Of a stretch of DNA of 64,000 bases, positions 36,396 through 44,610 are shown piece by piece. Each line of letters starts with the position of its first letter. The stretch's first letter is position 1. Position numbers and translations under genes: made by a program. The notes beneath the pieces are model-generated. The model searched no databases. It had not been told where the DNA came from and saw nothing but the letters and a program-made list of their open reading frames with translations. Where the stretch lies: assembly GCF_029910095.1 (NCBI RefSeq), contig NZ_CP094526.1:310001-374000 (forward strand), written 5' to 3'. This DNA comes from Bradyrhizobium sp. ISRA464 (GTDB lineage Bacteria; Pseudomonadota; Alphaproteobacteria; Rhizobiales; Xanthobacteraceae).

Positions 36396-37964
36396 TTAGG
36401 CATTTCGATCAACGCGAAGCCGCCTCTGGGCCTTCAACAGGACTGAAGAACTTCGTGTCAGGGTTTCTTCAGGCGAGCCGGATGCATCGATCCGGGGCCA
36501 GTCGAGCTGGCCGATGCTGTATTGTTCTTGCCGGGCGGCAACTTCACGCGTCGCGTCGGAAGCATCTGTGTCACGCGATGCGACTCGGTCGAGGCGGGTG
36601 GACAGATCTGCGTGCAGGAAGATCGGCCGAAAGTCGGCTTTCATCCTGCGCGCTTCCAGCTCGAGCGCGGACCGCTCGCTCTCGCGCAGGAAAGCCGCGT
36701 CAAGTATCACGGAGAATCCTTGCGCGATGATCTGCGCGGCGCGCTCGAACATCACCTTATAGACGCGTTCACTCACCTCGGCGCCATAGGCGCTCTCCGG
36801 CAACGCCGTGAGCGGGTCAACGTCGAACAGTTCCTTACGGATGACGTCCGAACGCAGGATGATCGCGTCAGGCGGCGGCTGCAAATGGCTGGCGGCGTCG
36901 CGCGCCAGCACGCTCTTGCCCGTTCCGGACATCCCTCCGATCGCAACCAGCGAGGGGCTTGCCGGGGTGATCAGCCGTTGTGCCAGCTCGAAATAGGATG
37001 TCGCCTCGGTCTTCCCCGCAACGTCGCGTGATTGTTCGCATTTGGTGAAGAGCACCTGGCTGCGAATCGCCGCCCGCATGGAAAGAAACAGCGAAAGCGA
37101 TTGCAGCGCGGCGCCGTTGTCGCGCCAGGTTGGTTCGAGATAGCGATTGAACAGCCGGCCTGCTGCGCGCTGCGAACGAAAATGGATGAGATCCATCAGC
37201 GGGAAGGCAAGGTCGTAGAGAACGTCCGTGGTCGCCATCGCGGGATCGAATTCGATGGCGTCGAACAACACCGGCTTCTGGTTGATGAGGACGACGTTGC
37301 CGAGATGAGCGTCGCCATGACAGCGTCGGACGCATCCTGCTGAAGCCCGCCGTTCAAGCAGAGGCCGGCAGCTTGCCAGCCATCCATGGCTTCGTTCGTG
37401 CAACTGCTCGACGGCGCGACCTTCAAGTGTGGGCTGGCTGCGGAGCCTATCGGTGTTGCGGTCGATAATAGTGGCAATGGAGACAAGCCACGCGGCGCCG
37501 TCGGAAATCTCGGCGTTCTCATGCGATCGCTGGATCGTATCGGCCAGCGCATCACCGAGCTCTGGCCTGATCTCGCCGGCGGCAGCCAGATGATCGAGTG
37601 TGCAGCGTTCGTCGAACCGCGCCATCTCGACGGCCCACTCAAGCACGGGTCCGGCGCCGCCGATTTCGGGGCCGCTTGTTCCCTCGGTGATCGGGATGAC
37701 CTGCCGGTAAAGCTCAGGAGTATAGCGCCTGTTGACGGCAAGCTCCGCCTCGCAGGCTCGCTTTCGCTTCTCCAGGGTCGAATAATCCAAGAACGGCAGT
37801 CGAACGGCCCGCTTGATCTTCAGAACGCGATCTGGCTCGAGGAAGACCACGGAGATATGGGTGTCGACCCGCTTCGCCGCGCCGCTACGAACGCGCTTGT
37901 CCATGAAGGCAAGCACCGCACGCTGGCCGTCCTCGCGGTCGTTTGTGCGGGTTGGCGCCGTCAT
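36396..37964 (-). CDS. Aminoglycoside-phosphotransferase-like domain fused to a P-loop kinase
   Basis: A 522-residue fusion. The N-terminal half is a phosphotransferase fold with an ATP-lid region (VVFLEPDRVLKIKRAVRLPFLDYS) and the catalytic loop RRCHGDAHLGNVVL and FDAIEFDPAM metal site. The C-terminal half is a P-loop kinase/zeta-toxin-like domain with IGGMSGTGKSVLARD and a Walker B-like SVILDAAFLRESER. The architecture matches a widespread family annotated as bifunctional APH/AAA protein of unknown substrate. Its start overlaps the end of the adh gene by four bases (37961-37964), so the two form one operon behind the FixK-type box. Confidence 0.87.
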   Translation of the reverse strand: MTAPTRTNDREDGQRAVLAFMDKRVRSGAAKRVDTHISVVFLEPDRVLKIKRAVRLPFLDYSTLEKRKRACEAELAVNRRYTPELYRQVIPITEGTSGPEIGGAGPVLEWAVEMARFDERCTLDHLAAAGEIRPELGDALADTIQRSHENAEISDGAAWLVSIATIIDRNTDRLRSQPTLEGRAVEQLHERSHGWLASCRPLLERRASAGCVRRCHGDAHLGNVVLINQKPVLFDAIEFDPAMATTDVLYDLAFPLMDLIHFRSQRAAGRLFNRYLEPTWRDNGAALQSLSLFLSMRAAIRSQVLFTKCEQSRDVAGKTEATSYFELAQRLITPASPSLVAIGGMSGTGKSVLARDAASHLQPPPDAIILRSDVIRKELFDVDPLTALPESAYGAEVSERVYKVMFERAAQIIAQGFSVILDAAFLRESERSALELEARRMKADFRPIFLHADLSTRLDRVASRDTDASDATREVAARQEQYSIGQLDWPRIDASGSPEETLTRSSSVLLKAQRRLRVDRNA

Positions 37965-38944
37965 GGTCGCAGCACAGCCGCGCCCACCAACCTGCCGTCG
38001 CGCAGCTGCGCCAGCGCTTCGTTGGCTTGATCGAGCGGAAAAGCCGTGATGTGCGTCTGGATATCGGCGTCGGCCCAGGCGCCTAGAAAATCAATGCCGT
38101 CCTGCCGTGTCAGATTGGCGACGGAGACGATCTGCCGCTCACCCCAGAGAATATCGTAGGGGAACGACGGAATGTCGGACATGTGGATTCCGGCGCATAC
38201 CACGCGCCCGCCCTTGCGCACCGCGCGAAGTGCCTGCGGCACCAATGGTCCGACGGGCGCATATATGATTGCAGCGTCGAGCTCGACCGGAGGCTTGTCC
38301 TCCGACGCGCCAGCCCAACTCGCGCCCAAGGAAAGCGCAAGCGACTGAGCGTCATCGTCGCCCTTGCGGGTGAACGCAAAAATCGACCGGCCCTGCGACC
38401 GCGCGACCTGCGCCACGATGTGTCCGGCCGCGCCGAAGCCATAGATGCCAATGTTCTTGCCGTCGCCGGCCATCACCAGCGATCGCCAACCGATCAATCC
38501 GGCACAAAGGAGCGGGGCAAGAGCCGCGTCATCGCCACGCTCTCCGAGCGGGAAGCAATAGCGAGCGTCGGCAACGAGGTGGCTGGCGAAGCCGCCGTCG
38601 CGAGTGTAGCCGGTGAACTGCGGACGATCGCAGAGATTTTCCTGACCCGTGCGGCAATAGGGACAGACGCCGCACGTGCGGCCAAGCCACGGCACGCCGA
38701 CGCGCATGCCGATCGCGAGCTCGGTGACGCCGTCTCCCAGCGCATCGATCCGGCCGACGACCTCGTGGCCGGGGATGATCGGGTAGGACAAATCAGGCAG
38801 CTCGCCATCGACGACATGGAGATCGGTGCGGCAGACGCCGCAGGCATCGACCTTGACGCGCACCTCGCCGGGGCCCGGAACCGGGTCAGGCCGCTCCTGA
38901 AGGACGAGAGGCGCACCGCGCGCCGCAAGCACCATCGCATACAT
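37961..38944 (-). CDS. Zinc-dependent alcohol dehydrogenase family protein
   Basis: A 327-residue medium-chain alcohol dehydrogenase. The catalytic zinc site is CGVCRTDLHVVDGE with PGHEVVG, and the structural zinc site is CGVCPYCRTGQENLC, with all four Cys present. The cofactor loop is IGIYGFGAAGHIVAQ. It probably oxidises or forms short alcohols or aldehydes, linking NAD balance to fermentation or low-oxygen growth. It is the first gene of an operon with the APH/kinase. The FixK-type box at 39001-39014 is centred 63 bases before the ATG, suiting activation at -41.5 with a leader of about 22 bases. Confidence 0.92.
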   Translation of the reverse strand: MYAMVLAARGAPLVLQERPDPVPGPGEVRVKVDACGVCRTDLHVVDGELPDLSYPIIPGHEVVGRIDALGDGVTELAIGMRVGVPWLGRTCGVCPYCRTGQENLCDRPQFTGYTRDGGFASHLVADARYCFPLGERGDDAALAPLLCAGLIGWRSLVMAGDGKNIGIYGFGAAGHIVAQVARSQGRSIFAFTRKGDDDAQSLALSLGASWAGASEDKPPVELDAAIIYAPVGPLVPQALRAVRKGGRVVCAGIHMSDIPSFPYDILWGERQIVSVANLTRQDGIDFLGAWADADIQTHITAFPLDQANEALAQLRDGRLVGAAVLRP

Positions 38945-39000
38945 AGCAACCCATCCGAAATCGTAATGGACGCAGTGTGAGCAGGCGATCGTCGCGAGCC

Positions 39001-39014
39001 TTGATCTCGGTCAA
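39001..39014. promoter_or_regulatory. FixK2/FNR-type box
   Basis: TTGATCTCGGTCAA fits the palindromic consensus TTGA-N6-TCAA at all conserved positions. It lies between the divergent adh gene and the Hsp20 remnant. Spacing suits both directions: predicted starts at -41.5 are about 22 bases before the adh ATG and about 32 bases before the ATG at 39081. FixK2 activates genes under low oxygen in Bradyrhizobium. Confidence 0.85.
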
Positions 39015-39080
39015 AACAGAGATTTTGGACCTCACCTTAAGGATATGGTCCATGAATTGGGTTCAGTCAGGAGAGAATGA

Positions 39081-39236
39081 ATGACCGAAGCTACAGTTCC
39101 CGTTCACGTCGAACGTTCCGTGCCGCGCCAGTACGTCAGTCCGTCCGCGGTTCTGCGGCAGGAAATCGATCGGCTCTTCGACGGTTTAGTCGCAACCTTC
39201 CCGCGTTCGCCGGCAACAGCGTGCTGCCTCAAATGA
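39081..39236 (+). pseudogene. Truncated Hsp20 (small heat-shock protein) remnant
   Basis: A 51-codon frame beginning MTEATVPVHVERSVP that carries the Hsp20-type N-terminal segment SAVLRQEIDRLFDG and then leaves the family after about residue 35, stopping at TGA 39234-39236. No alpha-crystallin domain follows in any frame before sdhB. A good AGGAGAG Shine-Dalgarno at 39069-39075 and the FixK-type box remain upstream, so a promoter and start have outlived the gene body. A deletion removed the rest; the short product may or may not be made. Confidence 0.7.
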
Positions 39237-39298
39237 CGTTCGGCCTGCTGACGTAACCTGCTCTAACTGGAGAAGGCGCGGAACGCCGACTATTGAGC

Positions 39299-39327
39299 GG
39301 AGCCTGGTCGATCGATGGCCAGGCTCC
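39299..39327. terminator. Hairpin downstream of sdhB
   Basis: GGAGCCTGG (39299-39307) pairs with CCAGGCTCC (39319-39327). It is between the Hsp20 remnant and the sdhB stop at 39354. There is no clear U-run, so it may terminate or stabilise the sdh mRNA end. Confidence 0.5.
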
Positions 39328-39353
39328 GGCGCCTGCGGCAGGTCAGAGGCGGG

Positions 39354-40139
39354 TCAGATCTGCCGTTCGACCAGCTTGAACTTGAGCTCTGCGATCGCTT
39401 CCGACGGGTTGAGGCCCTTCGGGCACGCCTTGGCGCAGTTCATGATGGTGTGGCAGCGATAGAGGCGGAACGGGTCCTCGAGATTGTCGAGCCGCTCGCC
39501 GGTCGCTTCGTCGCGCGAGTCGGTGACCCAGCGGGTCGCCTGCAAGAGCGCGGCGGGGCCGAGGAAGCGTTCGCTGTTCCACCAGTAGCTCGGGCAGGAG
39601 GTCGAGCAGCAGGCGCACAGGATGCACTCATAAAGCCCGTCGAGCTTCTCGCGGTCCTCGTGGCTCTGCCTCCACTCCTTCTGCGGAGTCGGCGTGGTGG
39701 TCTTCAGCCACGGCTCGATCGAGGCATACTGGGCGTAGAAATTGGTGAGGTCGGGGACGAGGTCCTTGACGACAGGCTGGTGCGGCAGCGGGTTGACCTT
39801 CACTGCGCCGCCGGAGGCCACGTCGTGCATCGACTTGGTGCAGGCCAGCGTGTTCTGGCCGTCGATGTTCATCGCGCAGGAGCCGCAGACGCCCTCGCGG
39901 CAGGATCGGCGGAAGGTCAGCGTCGGATCGATGTGGTTCTTGATCCAGATCAGGCCGTCCAGCACCATCGGACCGCAATCGTTGACGTCGACATAATAGG
40001 TGTCGACGCTCGGATTCTTGCCGTCGTCCGGGTTCCAGCGATACACCTTGAATTCGCGCGTCTCGGTGGCGCCGGCCGGCTTCGGCCAGGTCTTGCCGCC
40101 TGAAATCTGCGAATTCTTCGGAAGTGCGAATTCAACCAT
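39354..40139 (-). CDS. sdhB: Succinate dehydrogenase iron-sulfur subunit
   Basis: A 261-residue SdhB. The [2Fe-2S] Cys motif is [15 protein letters not shown] with TLACTK, the second cluster region is [17 protein letters not shown], and the third is [17 protein letters not shown]. It passes electrons from the FAD of SdhA to quinone at the SdhCD anchor. It is the last gene of sdhCDAB; 18 bases separate it from sdhA. The start [11 protein letters not shown] is the typical alphaproteobacterial one. Confidence 0.97.
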   Translation of the reverse strand: MVEFALPKNSQISGGKTWPKPAGATETREFKVYRWNPDDGKNPSVDTYYVDVNDCGPMVLDGLIWIKNHIDPTLTFRRSCREGVCGSCAMNIDGQNTLACTKSMHDVASGGAVKVNPLPHQPVVKDLVPDLTNFYAQYASIEPWLKTTTPTPQKEWRQSHEDREKLDGLYECILCACCSTSCPSYWWNSERFLGPAALLQATRWVTDSRDEATGERLDNLEDPFRLYRCHTIMNCAKACPKGLNPSEAIAELKFKLVERQI

Positions 40140-40157
40140 GCTTGCTCGCCTTCGTTC

Positions 40158-41996
40158 TCAGTAGACCCGCGCCTTCGGCGGGATGTACTGCACGTCGTTG
40201 GTCATCGTGTAGTTATGCACCGGGCGATAGTCGATCGAGGTCTTGCCGCTCGGATCCAGCCACGCCAGCGTGTGCTTCATCCAGTTCTTGTCGTCGCGCT
40301 CGGGAAAATCCTCGCGGGCGTGCGCGCCGCGGCTCTCGGTGCGATTCGCCGCCGAGTCCATCGTCACGACCGCCTGCACGATCAGATTGTCGAATTCAAG
40401 CGTCTCGACCAGGTCGGAGTTCCAAACCAGCGAGCGATCGGACACCGAGATGTCGCCGACGCCGCCATAGACCTTGTGGATCAGGTTCTGGCCTTCCTGC
40501 AGCACCTCGCCGGTGCGGAACACCGCGCAATTGTTCTGCATCACGTGCTGCATGCTGTCGCGCAGCTTCGCGGTCGGCGTGGAGCCGGAGGCGTGGCGGA
40601 AATGGTCGAGCCGGCCGAGCGCGCGGTCAGCGGAATCCTTCGGCAGCTCAGCCTGCTTGGCGTTGGCGGTCAGCTTCTCGGCGCAGCGCAGCGCGGCCGC
40701 GCGACCGAACACCACGAGGTCGATCAGCGAGTTGGAGCCGAGGCGGTTGGCACCGTGCACCGACACGCAGGCCGCTTCGCCGATCGCCATCAGGCCCGGC
40801 ACCACCGAATTGTCGTCGCCGTTGCGCTTGGTCAGGACCTCGGCGTGATAGTTCGTGGCGATGCCGCCCATGTTGTAGTGCACGGTCGGCACGATCGGGA
40901 TCGGCTCACGGGTGACGTCGACATTGGCGAAGATCTTCGCCGATTCGGAAATGCCCGGCAGCCGCTCGTGCAGCACCTTCGGATCGAGGTGGTCGAGGTG
41001 CAGGAAGATGTGATCCTTCTTCTTGCCGACGCCGCGGCCTTCGCGGATCTCGATCGTCATCGCGCGCGACACGACGTCGCGCGAGGCGAGGTCCTTGGCG
41101 GACGGCGCATAGCGCTCCATGAAGCGCTCGCCCTCGGAATTGACGAGATAGCCGCCTTCGCCGCGCGCGCCCTCGGTGACGAGACAGCCCGAGCCGTAAA
41201 TGCCGGTCGGGTGGAACTGCACGAATTCCATATCCTGCAACGGAAGACCGGCACGCAGCACCATCCCGCCGCCGTCGCCGGTGCAGGTGTGCGCCGAGGT
41301 ACAGGAGGCATAGGCGCGGCCATAGCCGCCGGTGGCCAGGATCGTGGTCTGGGCGCGGAAGCGGTGCAGCGTGCCGTCATCGAGCTTGAGCGCGATCACG
41401 CCGCGGCAGACGCCCTGATCGTCCATGATCAGGTCGATGGCGAAGAATTCGATGAAGAACTCGGCCGCGTGGCGCAGCGACTGGCCATACATCGTGTGCA
41501 GCATGGCGTGGCCGGTGCGGTCGGCGGCGGCGCAGGTGCGCTGTGCCTGGCTCTTGCCGAAGTCGATGGTCATACCGCCGAACGGACGCTGGTAGATCCG
41601 GCCGTCCTCGGTGCGCGAGAACGGAACGCCCCAATGTTCGAGCTCATAGACCGCGTCGGGCGCGTTGCGCACCATGTACTCGATCGCATCCTGGTCACCG
41701 AGCCAGTCCGATCCCTTCACGGTGTCGTACATGTGCCAGCGCCAGTCGTCCTGATGCATGTTGCCGAGCGAGGCCGAGATGCCGCCCTGAGCCGCAACGG
41801 TGTGCGAGCGGGTCGGGAACACCTTGGTGATGCAGGCCGTGCGCAGGCCCGCTTCCGAGCAGCCGACCACGGCGCGCAGGCCGGCGCCGCCGGCGCCGAC
41901 CACGACGACGTCGTAGGTGTGGTCCTGAATCGGGTAAGCCTTGCCGTTCGTGGCCGGGCCACCGTTGGTGGCCTTGCCGTTTCCTTCACCGGCCAT
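40158..41996 (-). CDS. sdhA: Succinate dehydrogenase flavoprotein subunit
   Basis: A 612-residue SdhA. The FAD-binding motif is [15 protein letters not shown], and [17 protein letters not shown] carries His65, the predicted site of covalent FAD attachment. Active-site segments include [21 protein letters not shown] and HYNMGGI with the catalytic Arg region. The first 25 residues are a Gly/Asn-rich extension ([19 protein letters not shown]) common in Bradyrhizobium. It oxidises succinate to fumarate in the TCA cycle, in complex II at the inner membrane. Confidence 0.97.
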   Translation of the reverse strand: MAGEGNGKATNGGPATNGKAYPIQDHTYDVVVVGAGGAGLRAVVGCSEAGLRTACITKVFPTRSHTVAAQGGISASLGNMHQDDWRWHMYDTVKGSDWLGDQDAIEYMVRNAPDAVYELEHWGVPFSRTEDGRIYQRPFGGMTIDFGKSQAQRTCAAADRTGHAMLHTMYGQSLRHAAEFFIEFFAIDLIMDDQGVCRGVIALKLDDGTLHRFRAQTTILATGGYGRAYASCTSAHTCTGDGGGMVLRAGLPLQDMEFVQFHPTGIYGSGCLVTEGARGEGGYLVNSEGERFMERYAPSAKDLASRDVVSRAMTIEIREGRGVGKKKDHIFLHLDHLDPKVLHERLPGISESAKIFANVDVTREPIPIVPTVHYNMGGIATNYHAEVLTKRNGDDNSVVPGLMAIGEAACVSVHGANRLGSNSLIDLVVFGRAAALRCAEKLTANAKQAELPKDSADRALGRLDHFRHASGSTPTAKLRDSMQHVMQNNCAVFRTGEVLQEGQNLIHKVYGGVGDISVSDRSLVWNSDLVETLEFDNLIVQAVVTMDSAANRTESRGAHAREDFPERDDKNWMKHTLAWLDPSGKTSIDYRPVHNYTMTNDVQYIPPKARVY

Positions 41997-41999
41997 GGG

Positions 42000-42392
42000 T
42001 TACACTCCCGACGACAATTTGAGGATTGCGTAGATCGAGGCCATCGCGACCACGAAGCAGAAGAAGTTGTTCGCCATCACGCTCGCGATCTTCAGCTTCT
42101 CGTTATGCACGTAGTCTTCGATCACGACCTGCATGCCGATCTTCATGTGCCAGGTGCTGGCGATGATGAAGAGCAGCAGGATGACTGCGATGGGCAGCGA
42201 GCCGAGGATTTGCGCCGCGCCGGCCTGGTTGCGGCCGAGCAGCATGATCACCACGACGATCACGGGGATGATCAGCAACGTCATGGCGACTGCCGTGAGG
42301 CGCTGACGCCAGAAGTCGCCCGTGCCGCTGTGCGAGGCGCCAAGGTTGCGGACGCGCGCCAGCGGCGTGCGCATCGAAGACGGGCCGCTCAT
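42000..42392 (-). CDS. sdhD: Succinate dehydrogenase membrane anchor subunit
   Basis: A 130-residue anchor with three membrane helices (about 33-54, 63-83 and 100-122). The heme/quinone region WHMKIGMQVVIEDYVHNEKLK is diagnostic. Its ATG overlaps the sdhC stop (42389-42392), and only three bases separate it from sdhA. It binds heme b and ubiquinone together with SdhC. Confidence 0.93.
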   Translation of the reverse strand: MSGPSSMRTPLARVRNLGASHSGTGDFWRQRLTAVAMTLLIIPVIVVVIMLLGRNQAGAAQILGSLPIAVILLLFIIASTWHMKIGMQVVIEDYVHNEKLKIASVMANNFFCFVVAMASIYAILKLSSGV

Positions 42393-42787
42393 CGTCCACC
42401 TCCGACAGCGTAGGCAATGATCCAGATGAGGACGGTGAGCGAGACGCCGCCGACCAGGGCGCCCCAGGTCAGCGCCTCGCGCTCATTGGCCTTGAACCCG
42501 TAGCCGAGATCCCAGACGAAATGCCGGATGCCGCTCAGCAGGTGGTGCATCAGCGCCCAAGTGTAGCCGAACACGATCAGCTTGCCGATGACGCTGCCGG
42601 TGAAGGCCTGGACGTTGGCGTAGGCGGTGGGACCGGAAGCCGCCGCAATCAGCCACCAGGCGAGCAGCAGCGTGCCGAAATAGAGCGCAATACCCGTGGC
42701 GCGGTGGACGATGGATAGCGCCATCGTCAGGCTCCAGCGATAGGTTTGTATATGGGGCGAAAGGGGTCGTTCGATCCTGGCGGTCAT
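42389..42787 (-). CDS. sdhC: Succinate dehydrogenase cytochrome b556 subunit
   Basis: A 132-residue, three-helix protein beginning MTARIERPLSPHIQTYRWSLTMALSIVHRATG, where the S-x-x-H-R-x-T-G motif forms part of the quinone site. HHLLSGIRHFVWDLG carries the heme-ligand His. It is the first gene of sdhCDAB. About 160 bases upstream lies a GTATAC-centred palindrome that may be a regulator site. Confidence 0.94.
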   Translation of the reverse strand: MTARIERPLSPHIQTYRWSLTMALSIVHRATGIALYFGTLLLAWWLIAAASGPTAYANVQAFTGSVIGKLIVFGYTWALMHHLLSGIRHFVWDLGYGFKANEREALTWGALVGGVSLTVLIWIIAYAVGGGR

Positions 42788-42890
42788 CGGCGGGCTTTAT
42801 GTTGTGTGGGACCGCGGCCGGCCCATCGGGGAACGCGGTAGATAAATTCTATTTACGGAGTCGGACAGGTCCGTGCAACGCCCAAATAGC

Positions 42891-42958
42891 CTTCGGTCGA
42901 ACCGAAGTTCATTGTTAGCGCAGCCGAAATCTGATTGATCCGCAGTCTGGTATACCAG
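42891..42958. promoter_or_regulatory. Stem-loop and CTGGTATACCAG palindrome upstream of sdhC
   Basis: CTTCGGT-CGA-ACCGAAG at 42891-42907 can fold in the sdhC leader. CTGGTATACCAG at 42947-42958 is a perfect 12-bp palindrome resembling GntR/FadR-type operators (T-G-G-T-A-T-A-C-C-A). It may control sdh or may belong to a gene now lost beside the LysR remnant. Confidence 0.45.
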
Positions 42959-43049
42959 TCCCTGTGTCAGGTGAACCAACAAATGAATCTAAATGTCTAA
43001 GCGCGAACCGGCGTGGATGCCCGGTTCCGAAGGCGTCGCCGCTCCGCCA

Positions 43050-43490
43050 TCACTCGACCAGATAATCGACGAAAGCCCTGATCTTAGGCGACGCGAGCCG
43101 GGATGGCTCGAAGGTCAAATGCAGCTCCGTGGGCGCCGGTTCGTGCCCGATCAGCAGGCGTTGCAATCGCCCCGCGGCGAGATCGGACGCCACCTGCCAC
43201 GACGGCACACGGACGATCCCTGCGCCGTCCCTCGCTGCGCAGGCCAGTGCATCCGGGCTATTCATCCAGAGCCCGGCGGATATGCGGATTTTGCGGCCCG
43301 CTGTGGTGCCGTCGGCGAAGCGCCACGCCGCGCTGCCGGGTGCGTCCGAGGATACGAGACAGTTGTGCCCGGCAAGATCGTCCGGCGTCTGCGGCGTGCC
43401 GCGCCGCCCGAGATAGTCCGGCGACGCGCACAAGATCATGCTGACGTCGCCGAGCCGGCGCGCGAAGATACCCTCTAATCCCCGAACGGG
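43050..43490 (-). pseudogene. LysR-family regulator remnant, C-terminal half only
   Basis: Only the effector-binding half is left: SPDYLGRRGTPQTPDDLAGH, then SAAWRFADG, ISAGLWMNSPDALACAARDGAGI and the end ELHLTFEPSRLASPKIRAFVDYL, which is typical of LysR regulators. Upstream, the frame reads a few more family-like residues (GIFARRLGDVSMILCA) and meets a stop at 43491-43493. The DNA-binding domain and about half of the protein are missing, and a TSUP gene follows immediately. The remaining ATG at 43439 is internal. A deletion during rearrangement is the simplest explanation. Confidence 0.8.
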
Positions 43491-43592
43491 CTAATGCTCG
43501 CCTGGCCAGCCCTCGGGGCTGGCGCCCCAAGGATTGTGCGCCCCAAGGCTTGCGCCCTGTCGGCCGCAGAACAGTGAACGTTGCCCAAGGAC

Positions 43593-44453
43593 ATGATGGC
43601 CGGCCTCGATCCCAAGGAGCTTCTCGAACTCGCGCTGTTGCTGATCGCGGTGGGGGCGCTGTCCGGCTTTCTCGCCGGCGTGTTCGGTATCGGCGGCGGC
43701 GCGATCCTGGTGCCGGTGTTCTACGAGTGCTTTCGTCTCGCCGGCGTGCCGCTCGAGGTGCGGATGCCGCTCTGCATCGGCACATCGCTTGCGATCATCA
43801 TCCCGACCTCGCTCAGTTCGTTCCGCGCCCATTATCGCCGCGGCGCGGTCGACATGGAGATCCTCAAGCGCTGGTGGCTGCCGATCGTGCTCGGCGTCCT
43901 GGCCGGCAGCGTCACCGCGCGCTTTGCGCCGGAGCGGCTGTTCAAGATCGTGTTCGTGATGGTGGCGTGGTCGGCGGCAGCGCGGCTGCTGCTGGCGCGC
44001 GAGACCTGGAAGTTCGGCGACGACGTGCCCAAGGGCTTTCTGATGCGGGTCTATGGATTCTTCGTCGGCCTGCTGTCGACGCTGATGGGGATCGGCGGCG
44101 GCCTGTTCGCGAACCTCCTGATGACCTTCTACGGCCGGCCGATCCATCAGGCGGTCGCGACGTCGTCGGCGCTCGCCGTGCTGATCTCGATCCCCGGCGC
44201 GCTCGGCTATGTCTATGCCGGCTGGCCCGTCGCGGCGCGCTTTCCCGACGTCGCCGCGCTGCAGCTGCCGTTCGCGCTCGGCTACGTTTCGCTGATTGGC
44301 ACGCTGCTGGTGATGCCGACCACGCTCGTCACCGCGCCGCTCGGCGTGAAGGTCGCGCACGCGCTGTCGAAGCGGGCGCTGGAGGTGGCGTTCGGGACGT
44401 ATCTGTTCATTGTCGGCGGACGGTTCGTGATCAGCCTGTTGAACGGTGCGTAG
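43593..44453 (+). CDS. TSUP (TauE/SafE) family membrane transporter
   Basis: A 286-residue protein with about eight helices and the two TSUP repeats. The first has GALSGFLAGVFGIGGGAILVPVF and the second GFFVGLLSTLMGIGGGLFANLL, each with the G-x-G-G-G turn. Family members export sulfite, sulfoacetate or related organic anions; the substrate here is unknown. The ATG at 43593 or 43596 is preferred over a TTG at 43581. Its stop codon (44451-44453) borders the IS element. Confidence 0.85.
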   Translation: MMAGLDPKELLELALLLIAVGALSGFLAGVFGIGGGAILVPVFYECFRLAGVPLEVRMPLCIGTSLAIIIPTSLSSFRAHYRRGAVDMEILKRWWLPIVLGVLAGSVTARFAPERLFKIVFVMVAWSAAARLLLARETWKFGDDVPKGFLMRVYGFFVGLLSTLMGIGGGLFANLLMTFYGRPIHQAVATSSALAVLISIPGALGYVYAGWPVAARFPDVAALQLPFALGYVSLIGTLLVMPTTLVTAPLGVKVAHALSKRALEVAFGTYLFIVGGRFVISLLNGA

Positions 44454-44458
44454 ATGGG

Positions 44459-44468
44459 GTAACGGGCC
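44459..44468 (+). repeat. Left subterminal inverted repeat of the IS element
   Basis: GTAACGGGCC is the exact reverse complement of GGCCCGTTAC at 45880-45889. It lies six bases after the TSUP stop codon. Confidence 0.75.
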
Positions 44469-44538
44469 GACGGATATAGCCGCCCGGCCGCTACGGCGCG
44501 ATGTGGAAGCGCGCTCGCGTGCGGCTTTTCGGGCAGGC

Positions 44539-44610
44539 GGTCGTCCCTCAAACTGATGGTGTTCAAACGGAGTCGGGCGAGCCCGCTCCAAGCATCATTA
44601 AGGGACGACC
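44539..44610 (+). promoter_or_regulatory. Hairpin covering the transposase ribosome-binding site
   Basis: GGTCGTCCCT (44539-44548) pairs perfectly with AGGGACGACC (44601-44610), which holds the AGGGA next to the transposase ATG. Inside it, GGAG-T-CGGGC-GA-GCCCG-CTCC makes a smaller hairpin. In mRNA this would hide the start and limit transposase translation. Confidence 0.5.

Noticed and set aside
40215..42413. 732-residue plus-strand frame over sdhAD
   Set aside because: Antisense of sdhA and sdhD, whose active-site motifs are intact.
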